Of a stretch of 64,000 bases of DNA, positions 34,201 through 49,200 are shown one piece after another. Positions within the stretch are counted from its first letter, which is position 1. Each line of letters starts with the position of its first letter. The position numbers and the translations under genes were made by a program. The notes beneath the pieces are model-generated. The model made no database searches, had not been told where the DNA came from, and worked only from the letters and a program-made list of their open reading frames with translations. This stretch comes from Siphonodentalium dalli (taxonomy: Eukaryota > Mollusca > Scaphopoda > Gadilida > Siphonodentaliidae): assembly GCA_032622095.1 (NCBI GenBank), contig CP136063.1:148851379-148915378 (forward strand), written 5' to 3'.

Positions 34201-37200
34201 TCACTTAAACAAACATGTTGTGATTGCATGAACAAGTCTCAACTCACCAACTGAGTGATTCTCAACTCAGATCAATCACCGTTTTATCTTGTCGAAACAA
34301 ACATGCCAGAAGCCGTTCTGAGTATAAAAAGGTAGATACATGTACCAATCTATATAGTAACATATATCTACAACTTTATTATCATCTTTCTCACAGACAA
34401 ATCACAGGTAAGAATATTAAATAAAATCATAAGATCAATATATATAATATAAACTAGAGCAATGCTACCCTTTTATACACTTTAATCAAAATATTAAACG
34501 CTTTATTATAATAATAAAATAACATACAAAAGAAAAATATATATAAACATCCAAATATCCTACTGATAAAAACATTTTTAGGTGAGACTGTTCGGCCCAA
34601 ACCATGGGCCGAACAAGCCAGGCCGATCAAGCCCGGCCGAAACAGCCCTGGACCGAATCGACCCCGACCCCTGGTCACAGGACGTTGATAGTATTTCAAA
34701 GCACTTATTATTGTTCGTCTCTCTCCTCTCAAGGATATTTGTTGTTTGATGGTACTTGAATTATTTTGGATTGATTCTCCTCCTTGCCTTAGCCTTAGTT
34801 AGGAAGTTGTTTGTTTGTATAGCCGGTACCAGACCCTCTGCCACCTTATAAAAGTAGGTCAGGCGCTGTGTTTTTTCATCGAGCATGAAGTGTTGGTAAT
34901 TGTTGTTCTTTCAACATTCTCGTCATGCTGCCCTCTTCTCTTGACCTGTAGTCTCCAGTGATGAATCTTGCTGCCTTTCGTTGAATCTTTTCAAGGAGAT
35001 CTATATTTTTCTGCTGGTAGGGGTAACATATTATAGCTCCATAGTCCATTATTGATCTTACTAATGATATGTAGGCAGTTCTCTTGGATTTTTCTGGCAT
35101 AAACTTCAGATTTCTTCTGAGAAAACCGAGTGTGGCACTAGCTTTATTGGCCGTGTTGTTCACCTGTGATGTCCATTTCAGGTCTTAAGAAATCTGGATA
35201 CCAAGATATGGGTTGGTGTTGACTTGGCTGAGTATTTCGCCATCCAGCGTGTAGTATTTGCTGTGTTTTCCTTTTAGACTCATCACGTAGCATTTTTTGG
35301 CGTTGAATGTCATGCCCCAGTTTTTTGCCCATGTCTCAAGGCTCTTTAAGTCGTGTTGGAGTATGACCTGGTCTTTGATGGAGTTTATTTGTCTGTATAG
35401 CAGACAGTCAAGATGATAGTTAACCCTTTGAACCCTGACGCCCTACCACGACCGACACCCTGACCCTGGGCTCCTCGTGGGATTTTCCTTTAAATTTTAT
35501 AGTGTCTTGTTGGATGATGTTGGTTATGTTTAATTTGTGACACAGGTATGAAACTTTACAGGTCCCCCCCCCCCCCCATTGATCACTGATCATTATAAAA
35601 TCGGGAGACTTTGCCATGCGGCAGCGTCTTGGTAACGGTTGCTAGGCAACTACCCCGAATTGACTCGAAAAGGCAATTATAGCATGGTATGTCATAACTC
35701 AATGCCAGTGATTGAGTTTTTGATGACGATAATTCCCTAATGTGAAATTTGAGATATATCCGACAAGAATTTAAGAGAGATCGAATGAAATTAATTATTT
35801 AAGGGTAGCAACGGTTGCTAATCAAGTACCACAAATGAACGGATGACACCACTATACTAACCATTAAGTGGAGGGTTCCCTTAATTTATACAATATCTAG
35901 TCGCATAATGCTGTATATGTTCAATGGGGGCACCTGTTTGAAACTGTGCATACATATGTATGTTATGCATGGACCATTCTATGATCATTAAAATATAAGG
36001 ACACTTTGCCACCCAATCTCTCCTTAGTAACGGTTACCAGACAACTACCCGGCATTAGCAAGAAACTGCAATTATGATGCAGCTCTATGTCCTATATATA
36101 ACACCACAGTTCGCTTAAAACGCATGTTTTGTCATTTACAACCTATGTTCTGCGCATGCGCATATATTCCTACCCGATACTATAGCGGGTAGACATTCCA
36201 TATACACACCCTGACCACCGCCGATGTCTATGGGGCCATTTAAACATATATTAGTGGGTATGTCGTGCATAAGTACACTATAAACCATTTATTTCGCATT
36301 TCGCTGCTCTGTGCATGCGCGAAGAAATCAACTTGATATGCGATCGAGGCCCTTCACCATATAAATATAATTTGAACAGGCTTTTTATATTTGATATATA
36401 TAACTAGAGTTTAGACGTCGATTTGTTATTGAATCGCATAGCTATAAACTATAAACACGTGGCGGTCATTATAATGGCCGGTTCAGCGGCCGCTAGGGTA
36501 TTTGGAGGTTCACGCAGCGGCCGGTTTTCCGGCCGCTGGGGTTCAGAGGGTTAAAATAATAATAAATGTATATATAGATATTAGATAATACATATATGTA
36601 ATATAAATAATACTAATAGAGTATCAACTGCATGATTAGTGATTTGAGCAGTGATTTGAGCCATATTTTTTAAATTTATAACTTCAATGTCTTCATAGCC
36701 CGATTGACATGTCCTACTAAACAACGAACATAAATGAACACAGGTCCAAAAGGTGGAATAGAAGGGTGAAATTGGGTTTGTGGGTGCGTGGGGGTCCATT
36801 CTATGTGCATGTGGTGTTATTTCCAACTTTGATGACTTATTTTTTGAGTTATTAGTGTTATTTGAATACAAAGCTACCAAACAACGAACACAAACGAACA
36901 TAACATTGGCCGTATTGCACTATAAGGGTGTTACAGTCACTGTTACTGTTAATCAAGGTGTTAATTAACTACCACACTCTATGGCTTATACTCTGGCTCT
37001 TTGTTAATTACACAATCAGGGGCGCCGGAAGCATCCAAGGGCAGGGGGGGCAGAGCCTACAAAAAGGGCACTTTTCCGCAAAAAAGGGCATTTTCTCCGC
37101 AAACTCGGGAAAATAACCATAAATTCATTGTGGGAAAAATCCCTATTTTAATGGTTTTTATGGCCGTTTTGTGATAAAATTGACAAAAAATTAATATTCC

Positions 37201-40200
37201 TTGTGAAATTGGTGGTATTTGGACAAAAAAAGTCACATTTTGCTATAAAAACACAAGATTAAACACACAAAAAGCATTTTCTGTCTCCAGAAAAAGGGCA
37301 AGTCCTGCCCCCGCTCGCCCCCGGTCAAGGGCAGGGGGGTCAGCTGCCCCCTTCTGCCCCCCCTCTTCCGGTGCCCCTGTACACAATACTGAGTTTTAAT
37401 ACTAGCAAGCAAAATTCAACAGTTCCGAAATGTCGGACGAATAACAATTGTTAAAGCCTAAACAAAAATAATATATTAAAAAACAATTGGAAAATGATTT
37501 CGCTGGGATCGTACAAGTTTTCAATACTAGCGAGCAAAATTCAACAGTTCCGAAATGTTGGATGAATAACAATTGTTAAAGCCTTAACAATAATATATTA
37601 AAAAACAATTGGAAAATGATTTCGCTGGGATCGTACAAGTTTTCAATACTAGCGAGCAAAATTCAATAGTTCCGAAATGTTGGATGAATAACAATTGTTA
37701 AAGCCTTAACAAAAATAATATAAGAAAACAATTGGAAGGCAAAATAATTAACTGATTTGACAGACAATTTAAATGAGATAGTGACTGACATTAGTGACAA
37801 ATTGCGTGACGTTCGAGAAGCCCTCGATGGTGATGGGATGGCAGGGATTTTTCCTTATCAGATATTGTATCTTCTTTGAGTCAGACACAAAATTTGGGCA
37901 AATTTCTATTGTAATTATTTATCTGAATGTCCATAGAGGGAAAAATAAATACTGTTTAAACTAAATTTGGACAAACATGACAGCAGAACATCAAGACAGA
38001 CGGGTGCAAATACTTCTTAATTATGTGAGAGACAATTCCAAACTCCAAACTTCAGCAATATCTGATCCATCTGTACCAATTTTCCAACGTATGTTCTAAG
38101 CTGATTAGAAACGCTCTTTATTACTGATCCCATGAAAAAAAAAATGCCGTGTACAATATGTGACCAACCATCTCTCAGATATTCGATTGGATAATGATTT
38201 TTGTGTTGCAAAGTATTTCAATTTACTAGACCATGGTGTAAGATTCCATTTCAGCTTTCAGCCAATCGTACAAATACATGGTAATTCTAACCGAGGAGGA
38301 TGAAACTAAATAAAAACGCTTGGAATGCGAAAATAATATGTTCAATCGTAGAAATGTTGAAATCACAAGCATTTTCAAACGCCATTGCACATAATTAAAC
38401 TCTCAATTGCATTAGATTCTCGACAAACGAGTGATTATAGCTTACAGATAAAATCCGAGATTGCGCGACATACTTGTCCCATTAAAGTACGTCATGTTGA
38501 AAAAAATTAGCAGTACTTCTCTTAACCTCTTCGCTGCTATGACGTCTGTATCTATTACGGACGTAAAAGTGCACGCCGTGTGCTATATGGTCCGTAGGTA
38601 CTACGGACCTACTTCAGCACACTAGAAGTAGGCCATTATACATAACTGGAACTCAGAGATTAGTGCATCGGAATAACTGTATCTCGACGTTTCAAACAGT
38701 GTATGATGTTACACGATTGTGAACAATAATAGCCTTTCAGCTGAGTCACTTTTATGGTTCTTTTGACATTCCCACTATATTTTCCCATTGGAAAATGCCA
38801 ATAACGTCAACAGCCCAGCACACGACGTCATAACGTCATTTAGCAGCGAAGAGGTTAATCGTTCATGTATCAATGACAAATGTCAAATCGTTAGCGAATT
38901 CCAAAGATGCGCTTACATAATAAATCGCGCCAGCGATCTAAGCCCGTGCTTTCTTATTTAAAATAAAATAACTTTAAATCCGCCTGACTTCTACGAAGTC
39001 TTCTGGTCCCAAGCCCAGATAAAGTCAGTCAAAACAACTCAGTAATGTGTAATTAACAAAGAGACAGAGTATAGCCGTAGAGTGTGGTAGTTAATTAACA
39101 CCTTGATTAACACCTTATAGTGCTATAAGGCCAGTGTTATGTTCGTTTGTGTTAATTGTTTAGTAGCTTTGTATTCAAATAATGCTAATAACTAAAAAAA
39201 TAAGTCATCAAAGTTGGAAATAACACCACATGCACATAGAATGGACCCCCACGCACCCACAAACCCAATTTCACCCTTCTATTCCGCCTTTTGGACCTGT
39301 GTTCGTTTATGTTAGTTTATGTTAGTTTATGTTAGTTTGTGTTCGTTTGTGTTCGTTGTTTAGTAGGACCGCGATTGACTCGGACTATTATGATTTAGCT
39401 ACATTTATAATGTGATTTATTATTTACACGGCTCATTTCACACATTTGATTATGGACACAAGCACGAAACAGTGAAATAGCCATTGACATTCATCAGTCG
39501 GGTACTACTACCACTTTCACTAGTAGTAGGCCTATCAGTATCAAGTCTACAAAGAAACAATAACTTAATAAACTCATCGACTCACCACAGCTTAATGGCT
39601 TATATACTTTTTGAGTAGGGGAAACTGGGGTGGAGTGGGTACTGTGGGACAGTGGAGATAGCTCCATACCATCAATGGATTGCCTTATCAAAATGGATTC
39701 ATTTGATGCTCATAGGATGTCTCCCCTCCAGCACATATGACATGAAACAAATGTGTAGCAAGCATATTCAAGTTTTTATGTAAACTTTTTTTTTCTTCCA
39801 AACAAAACATTTAAAAATTTTCAATGTACATTTCAGATATATTTTCTTACCGACTCTGAACTCTGAAATAACTGTGTTTTGGCTTCAAATTGCGTGTCTG
39901 TTTGACTGTTTCAATTCTTTAGCAAAGGCATGTTGCTAGAATACTGACTCAACATCTGAGATGCATGACCATTTCGGGGTAAGGTGGGAAATGTAGCGTG
40001 GTGTACATTGGGACGGTTAGTTACAGTAATGTAGAGTTGAGCAGCTCTTTGAAAAAGTACCATTCTTGGTTGTTTTTATCTTCTGCATGTAGATATCCAA
40101 CATAACGTTATTTAATTATCTTGTTGGATTAGAATTGGGCCCTATGGGTCGAAACTTTGTCCCAATCCTCCCCGATTGAGTGGAAGTATCAATAAAGCCA

Positions 40201-43200
40201 TATATTTCAACTACATAAATGTGTGTTACAACTTAATGGTAAATTAAGTAGTTCATCGTTCATATCCTAGCATACACCATCCTCCACGACGAAGTGTCCA
40301 TACAATTTTGGTGGTATTTTCCTGATTTGTTACGCGAACTTTTAGTTACAAATGTTCACTTGGATGTTATAGAATTCCATGGCCAATTGCCTCAGAAAAG
40401 CCACCAGCCTGCGTCTCACAACGGTCACATCTGAAGATATGTGGGCATGTCGTCAGAAGTATATAGCACCTGGAATTACAAAATACTGTCTTTTTCTTGC
40501 ACTGGAAATTGGGCCAATATAAAAATGGCTATACATGTATATATACACCACATATACCCGTTTTAGTCCCCTCCTGATTGTTTTTCTTTGGATAATTTTG
40601 ATGCTAACTTTTTCTTGTGCCTTAATGTGATGTGAAACATTCCAGTAGGGTGATCAAATAGATATGGAGAATAATCTTGCTCAAAGTAGTTATTTTTTAC
40701 GAATATTAATCCAAATTGACAACACACATCGTCAATCTTATATATTAATTAAGTGCAATGACTCTTGATGTCGAAATCGTTTGCATTAGTTTATCGCCGA
40801 TTGTTGCATCCCGAATTGAGGTGTAAATATTTACAATTGAGCGTAGTTCAGACGATGTTTTCTATGGAGTGGTATGGTCGATTTATTTGAAATTTTCGGT
40901 GATCTTAGTAGAATGATACATTCTCCAGGTTGGCATAGCATCTGAGTACTATAACTTATAAGTTTATCGCACTCGAACAAGTCCATAATATGTCTTTAAT
41001 CGTTAAATTACGTTTCAATAACACATTAATCAGTCTATTATGATAAAGAAATATCTAGAACTGACCATAGTCAGACTTCAGGATTGGATATCAGTTTCAG
41101 TGTCGCGTGTATAAGACACCGTTTAAAGATCATGTTGTAGCCCGGGAAATATAAAGATCCATAACCATCATCGCCACGCAAAAATATAATGAAGAGCATA
41201 TAAAATCTGCGAAAAAGTGTTTTTTCCACAATAAATTGTGGAGGGTACTCTTCAGTTGAATCACGACTAAGCGGACAGATATTTAGCGACTAATGATTTA
41301 ATTTTTTGGGACTAACCGGACAGTAATTTTGAAGCGGGTACCTGTATATAAATTGGAAATTTGGAATACTGAGACATTCCATGACAATACTCAATATATG
41401 CATTTGTGGGAGGAGGACAGGCGCTTTGATCGGTATAATGGTTGTGGCCAAAAGTTGTTGAGATGATTGTGAAAATTGACATTTTCTGGGATATTTTGTG
41501 GAAGAAATCGTCGTCTAACTGATCGTCGGGGGTCGAATATTAGTGACGAAATATTCACTCACCTTAAACTGTTTAGAAGTGGTGTCTAAATGTGTTTATT
41601 GGCAGTAAAAACGGTGTCAGAAAGTGTCTGCAAATTTGACAACACAAATTTCTCGCCTCGGACTCTGCGACTTCCGGTTTTCGTTTGTGTCTGTTGATCC
41701 ACTGTGTTTAACATAGGTATGAATGCATGTTCATCAATTAAAAGAAACTATAGCTAACAGTAACTATATAGATGTTTTGACTTCTGACCTGTGATCATAG
41801 TCACTTACATGTATTTGCTATATTTTACCCCAGTATTTTCCAAGAACCACCAGTGTAACACAAATTGAAATCCGCGAATGGAGGTCAGACTGACATTGGA
41901 CGTAAGTAGTGTAAACTCTAAATTACATCATACGCGGCCCCGGCTCCAGATGACAAAAAAACAGTAAAATGCAGCAATTGCCCCATTAATTGAGCTCCAT
42001 AAATAAACAATTTAGTTGTTTGTCCACATAAACAGCGAAGAATAGGCCGATTTGAAAATATACAAATCGGAGAGTTGATTCGGTATCGATCCCGAATCTG
42101 ATCGCCGATGTCGACACAGAATCGATTCTTCGAAACTTCGCAGGGGCCTACTTTTGAGCGATGCAAAATTAATCTGTTTTGGATAATTTACCATTAGAAA
42201 GGGTAAGAAAGAATCATAAAAATATATTTGTCCAAGATGAAAATCTTATCTAACTTTCACAAGATGTTGTTTACAATATCTAGACATCGCCGTCTGTAAG
42301 CCCAAATCTGATTGGCTGCATTTATGCCTGGCTTTGTGGTATGTTCTTAATGAAATTTGAAATAAAATGCACCAGTTTGAATGTACAGGAACACACACTA
42401 ACAACCATGACATAAACCACATGTGTTTCAGTGAGGTACCGGTACATCGATTAGGATATGTCCACATAATTCATAATGTCCACATAATTCATGAATAACA
42501 TGCAAATAAACTTTCTTTATTATAAACATAAAATAATCTCGTACTCATAAAATATATACTAGTATGTAAAATAAAATAAAACTGTATTAAAATTCCTCCC
42601 CAAAATAGGTCTAAACTTAGGAAGATTTGGCCGATACAACCAGCCGAATCTTCCCAGCCGAATCTTCCCTCAGCTGAATCTTCACGGACCCTTCAAAGAC
42701 ACTTCCCCCCCATGGATGTTGGTGAAGAGAGACTGTCCGACTATCACCACTATGGAAGAAATTTTATTCAGGACCTTTTGCGATTGTATTTTCCTCGAAT
42801 TCAAGATTTATTGAGTATCTGGCTGACTGTTACAGAACTTAAAGTGTTTTTAACTAGCCTAGTTACTGCTAGTTCATGTACAATCATCATCGTGGCCATC
42901 AATGAATGACAACAACATTCAACAAATACTGAAAGTCAAAGCACAAGATTGTCAGGAGCTTGGAATTTGATCAAAAACTGCCCCAATTAGTTAACCAATA
43001 ACTAATTTGGGCAGATATTGATCAATTTCCAAGCTCCTGTGGTCAAAGAAGTGAACTTGAATTTAAAGTTTAACATTTCATCCTCCTGTTGTGTGCTACC
43101 GGGTACTTCAATAATTGACAATTTGTGGAAATAATAACGCTGCATCATGTACATATATGAGGTTGAGAGTTTCTATACTATTAGGGAACAAACTTGAATA

Positions 43201-46200
43201 ATCAACCTTGCAAACATCCCATGATGTTGGTTCTGTTTATGAACTCAAGTGTCAAGGTTATTTTGAGTCTTGCAGGATTAAAATTTTTGTCCAGTAGGGG
43301 GCTAAAAGATAATCAGCAGATCCATTCTAGTGTATACCCAGATTACTTATATATTGGTTTTTCATTTTAGAGATAACTATGAGAAGGAGTTGAAAGTCAA
43401 GCATACTGAAAAACTGAGATATTCAAACCACAGACAGAAGAGACCTGAATCGAGAAAATATGTCCCTCCAATGATAAATAACAGAAAAGGTAAGAACATT
43501 AGTTAAATGTATTGTCATTATAAAGGTGTCTCACCTCCCCTTTCCATCATTCCTACATGAAATGTTCGAAAGTTAAGTCTTAGTTTACTAAATACCAAGT
43601 GATGAATAGCTCGCTTAGGAAATTAGTTAATTGGGCGAAATTTTTTCAACAGTAATATATTGTGAGTTCCATATGGAAAATTTTAATCCAAAGGAGGCGG
43701 GGTGGGGTGCAAACTGAACATCCTAGAATTGATAATTTGACTGGTTCAGTTGAAAGTTTTGAGTTGCACCAGGTGGCCCTTGAATGAAAACTCTCTGATT
43801 ACTAGGCAGGATATCTGCCAAGTGAAAATAATTAGACAATTTGAAGAACTCCAAACTGATGGTTGATCCATCGGGGCAATATTTTGGACTGACTCACCAA
43901 AAATATTTCCAACATTTATTCTGATTGCTGGGAATTAATTTCCAATAATCTACAAGTATGAGTTAACAGAGTTTTTGCACAATGTTTTATCAGCTTGTGC
44001 TCTCAGTGAACATCAATTTCCTCAGGTTGATATCAATGATGGTAGGTCCGGTGTTGACTATTTCATCTGCTGGAAATAAACACAATTTTCTTGCATCTAC
44101 TCACAAGAAGATTACAATTTGTGGAATTTCTTAGATATTATCAACACATAGAAGTTACGCCAATGGCCTAAATCTCATACTGAAATCATATTTTTATTTT
44201 CAGTAACTTCCTCTTCAGGGTCAGAGGACCATATAGAGAACTGTGATGTCATCTTTACAATCGAATTTAAAGATAAAGATCATCAAGTGTACACCTATCC
44301 AATACAATATGTGAGTATAAGGCCAAATACATAAAACAAACTGTGTTCTAAGGCACCTCCCTCATCACCCAAAGAAGGCATCGTAAAACATAAAACATAT
44401 TGGCAAATTTATCCAGAATTTTCAAAGAGATTTAATCTCAATCTCACATTTAGAAATATAGATAGCTTTCTATTGAAAATGTATGACTAAAGCCATTAAA
44501 TGATAGATTCTATAAATTTCTTGACATGTTTAGAATTTTTTTCAGGAATCTATCTATCTATACATTACTTTCTAGAATTAGAAAAAAATCAATAAAAAAG
44601 CCTCCCTCCCTCATCAAATGTTCCATATACAATTTCCTGAGAAAACAGGTATAATTTATTTTTTAAGACTTAATTTATTGGGTGATAAGCATTCGGCAAT
44701 GATTCTGCCAACAGTAGTCCCTGCTTGTAATCGTTTATAACAATGACACTGTTTTTGGCCATTTGGATATAAAATTTATAAACAAGAGCACGCCATCAGT
44801 GCGTGGCATAATACGCCCGTTTCTGGAGTAGATGGGACAAGGTTTAATTCATTTGTTTGAAACCTTTGACTAAAGACGAAATAATAACAAAAATAAAACA
44901 CGATAATCTGGAAACAGCATATCAGGTCAAATTTAAGTAAAAAAAGCAGCATAACTCAGTAAAAGTCATGCGGACAAAACCCATATTCAAAATTAATCTG
45001 TATTTTGGGGTGGTAAACTAATATACCAAATTTGGTTCAGTTCACTTGATTCAATCTAAAGTTATCATCCGGAAACTGCAAATCAGGTAAAATCTAAGTC
45101 GAAAAATGGCCATAACTCCTGATAACTCAGTCAAAATCATGCGGACGTACTTGATCTGTATTTTGGTGTGGTAAACTAACATACCAAATTTGGTTCAGTT
45201 CACTCGATTCAATCTAAAGTTATCATCCGGAAACCAAAAGCCGATGGATGGACAACGGACGGACGACGGATGGACAACCCATTTACATAATACCATCGTT
45301 TTTTCAAATGGGCGTATAAAAATAGACCAGTGTCCTTCATCTATACTGACAGATCAATCCCATGCTGTTATGGAGATGCATCTTGAGAAATATATATTTC
45401 ACAGATTATTCTTTATTGTGAATATTATTATACATGATATACTGTGAAGTGTTTCTAAACATCAATACAGTCACAATCTAATTCTCACTCTCCCATGCCC
45501 CCAGTGATGTCACTCACTCCCACACATATGATGGGTTAGCTCTCCATCTCCCCAGATATAAAGTGTTACCTTGTTAAAGGGTCTCAAGGCCTTTAGAGTG
45601 GTCACATGTGTATATTCATGATGTCTGTAAAACAACTATCATCGACAAGTACATGGAAAATAGTGATAAATAATTCTCATATAATGAGGTTTTACTTGTC
45701 AAACCTTGTAAACATTACTGTTACAGCTACATTGCTAATTAAAATTCAATTATGTGAATACTCCGATCCAAGACACACCTGCCAGTGACTGCCCTCGCCC
45801 TCGCCCTCCATAATTGTATCTTAAAGGATTACACCGGTGAAATTATTCTCGGTCATTATTGATACCCACTAGTTCACTGAGCCGAAAAGATTTTTTTGAT
45901 AGGCCGCCCGGAACTGAAGATATGCAGATTCATGCGATTAAATATTACATTATGGATTATGAAGTCTGTATCGCTAGCCTTCCTTTATGTGACATCACAT
46001 GAGGGACTACTTGTGACACACAGTGTCAAATTTGCAAGGCTGTCGCAATTGGCTTTTATCTCCTGATTGTTTATACAGAAACGGCTGTACCATCAGAGCT
46101 AAAAATATATACATAATGGTAATTTGACCCAGTGGATCTTTTTAGAGAGGTTCCGCTGACATCAGATGTCTTAAAGGGGCACTATTAATTAATTAAATTG

Positions 46201-49200
46201 GATAATTAATGATATACCCAAAACTGGTTGCACCTGGTTAGTGAAAAATGAAACACGTGGATAAATTGACCCATAAATTATAATGCGATATATGCCGTTG
46301 ACCTCAAATGAATGAATAGGGCAAATAATAAAGCAATAAAGAGCGTTTCTTTTGTAGAAAAAATTGTACAGACCTGTGGGTCACCTGACCAGGGGAATGT
46401 CATGGGATAGGCGGATACTGGCCGAGAATAAAGCATTAGTTATTTAGTTATTTACATTTTACTTCAGATGAGTTAAACGGGGGGGGGGGGGGGGAGATTA
46501 TTAGTCAGAGGTTACATGTATGTCGTGTTGTGTTTAAACAGGTCGTAAATGGAACCAGGATAAAGACTGTTAATTAAAAATCGCCCACCAATTTTGGAAT
46601 GATAATAAACACTCTTTATATTATCATATAATCTATCAGTCCCACTCTAAGTCATCTGAGGTCAAAGGTAAGTAAGTAAATGTTTTATTCTCAACCATGG
46701 ATGGAACATGAGAAGATGCGCCTACCCCATGCCATTCCCTGGTCACATGACCCATCTGTACCAATGTTCCTACATAGGGAACGCTCTTTGTTGCTCATAT
46801 ATGCCCATTGAAGTCGTCTGAGGTCAACGGAATGTATCTCATCACACTATACGGGTCAATTCATCCCTGTGTTTCAATTTTCACTGACCAGATTGCAACC
46901 ATTTTGTATATATAATTAATTATATAATTAAATAAATTATTAGTGCCCTTTTAAGACATCTGATGTCAACGGGACTTATATAATAAGATGCACTGGATCA
47001 ATTTACTCATGTGTACACATTTTCAGCTCAGAGTGTCCAGCCGTTTCTGTATAAAAAAATCAGTAGATAAAAGCCAATTGCCAACAGTCTTTCAAATTTG
47101 CACTGTGTGTCGCTTCGCTAGTAGTCCCTCATGTGATGTCACATGAAGGAAGATTAAAGACATATTATGTACTTGTTCGGGTGCATGAAACTGATAAGTT
47201 AGTATACAGGCGCTATGACAACTGTAGGAATATAACATTCTACTGACATCGCCGAAAATTTTAAGCAAATCGACCACCCTCCTCCTTAGAAAACACAGTA
47301 AGAACTACGCTCAATTGTAAATATTTACTACTCGATCCGGGAAGCATCTATTGGCGATAAACTAAGGAAAACAATTTTGCATCGAGAGTCATTGCATTTA
47401 TTTCATATATAAGAATGACGGTGTGTTGTCAATTTGGATATACTATTTGTAAAACTTACTACTTTGTTTGAACAAGATTATTTTCCAAGCATATATGATC
47501 ACCATACAGAGTGTTTCACATCACTTGAACAATACAGACTGCGTAATCCATAATGTAATATTTAATCGCATGAATCGGCTTAACTTCAGTTTTTTTTCGG
47601 CAACATACTCAGTCGATTAGAGGGAATCGATAATGACTGAGAAAAATTAGACCGGTGTAATCCTTTAATGTCTGGGCACTACAGAGAGCACTATCATCGA
47701 TAAATAATAGATACTGAGCAACACAGACACAATGGGATATGATATCAGCTTTTGTGAACTTAGAATGACTACATGTTTTGTCCAGCAGATAGCACCGATC
47801 ACAACTAGACCAATATTTGACAGAGCTTTGGCTCTGATGATAAAATGGTGCAGATAAATCACTGAAATTGTTGCTATGCAGCGCAGGGCCTCAGGAGAGC
47901 AGCTGGACATGATACGGTTCGGAGGTAAATGCCTAAGAGGTGCTACGAGGTTCAACTACTACACCACACAACGAGCGTGAAGTGGGTGTGGGCAAAAGAG
48001 ACAACTGGGCAGCCCATCTCCCTGTTGCTAAACACCATCCCAGTGAGGACTCACTCATGCATAAGCAGGAGAGGACTTTGCATAGCACTGATAACACTAC
48101 CCGATACTGACTGTGTGCTGGGAACCACAAAAGTTACCACTGCAGGATGCACTAAGCCAGACCATGCACACCGATGAGACAGCACCTGACAGAAAAGGAA
48201 CAGCAGCAGCGAGAGACAAACAATCTTTCAAATACAAACAATAAGCAAAACACATGATAATGTAAGGCATGCCACTCAAGCGACACTGTACAAGAGGGGC
48301 ATGGAGCTTCAAGGGGAGGGTGGGGTGGGTTCGCGACAAGTTTTAAACGGCAAGTGACATACCAGAAAATTGTTTGGCTGAAGTAGACAATATTCTTGGG
48401 GGAGATATAAAATGGGGATTTGATGTCCAGATGATCCTGACCAGATCATACAAAAACACTTAAAAGTTACATTAAACACACTCAGTAGACACTGAAGGTG
48501 TATATATTTTACATCAAAATCTGCACTTCATCATAGTATGTATCAACATTATGCACCTTTTCGGTGAACTTTTTAATGTTCATCAGTTCTGGGAGTAAGT
48601 TATATGTGGCATGGAAATTATTAAGTGAGAAAATGTACTTGATGTTGTTATTCTGAAATATAGGCGAGGATGGTCCTCCCTGGAAGACCATCCTCGTTTT
48701 ATATTTCTTTCCTTACAACTCAATCATTTGCAATATGGCCACGAGCCTCTCTTTCACCAGTGTCACATCAGGTGACAGCAACCTCACCACACCTGGCATA
48801 TCCCTGACCAGAGCCATTGGCGATGTCGACACTCATAGGTGAACGAAACGTCCATGCGCGAATCAGGAATAAGAAACCCACACCACACCTAATTCTTGTG
48901 CAAACATCAGCACAGATCTCTTCAAAACGATCCGGAACGCGACCACAAAACACCTTGAGAAACCGACTTGGTTCCAAACCATAGTCACACACAAGAGACA
49001 CAAACAAAGGGCCCTATAATTGCATCTGTATGACACATAAAAGTATATATCTAATCACTTGTTCCTATTGCTCTAAACAATATGTCAGAGAGACCAAAAG
49101 GAATGTCTGCGAACGTCTATTTGAACACCATGCAGACATCAAACACAGCCCTAAACCGGTAGCCCTGTATTTCACACAAAACAGGCACGGCCTGCATATT

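Larger units (their letters stand above)
36709..39371. mobile_element. Long-TIR element, 8 bp duplication (MULE-like candidate)
   Basis: Two inverted arms of about 330 bp, left 36709-37016 plus 37380-37397, and right about 39033-39371, share GTCCTACTAAACAACGAACA at the ends and long near-identical tracts such as TCCATTCTATGTGCATGTGG. CGATTGAC occurs immediately outside both ends (36701-36708 and 39372-39379). Long TIRs with an 8 bp duplication fit Mutator-like elements; hAT and P also make 8 bp duplications but rarely have such arms. The interior holds three nested features and one possible exon. Confidence 0.75.

Noticed and set aside
41640-41720. CTTCCGG-containing stretch before GTATGA as a first exon or promoter of the UPF0561 gene
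   Set aside because: The frame-compatible first exon with the HGF...RNQI block was found at 31190-31275; nothing in frame links 41640-41720 to exon 2.
47665-48339. Several 65-96 codon frames in intron 3
   Set aside because: Overlapping on both strands with no motif or splice context; the real exon 4 lies at 50632.
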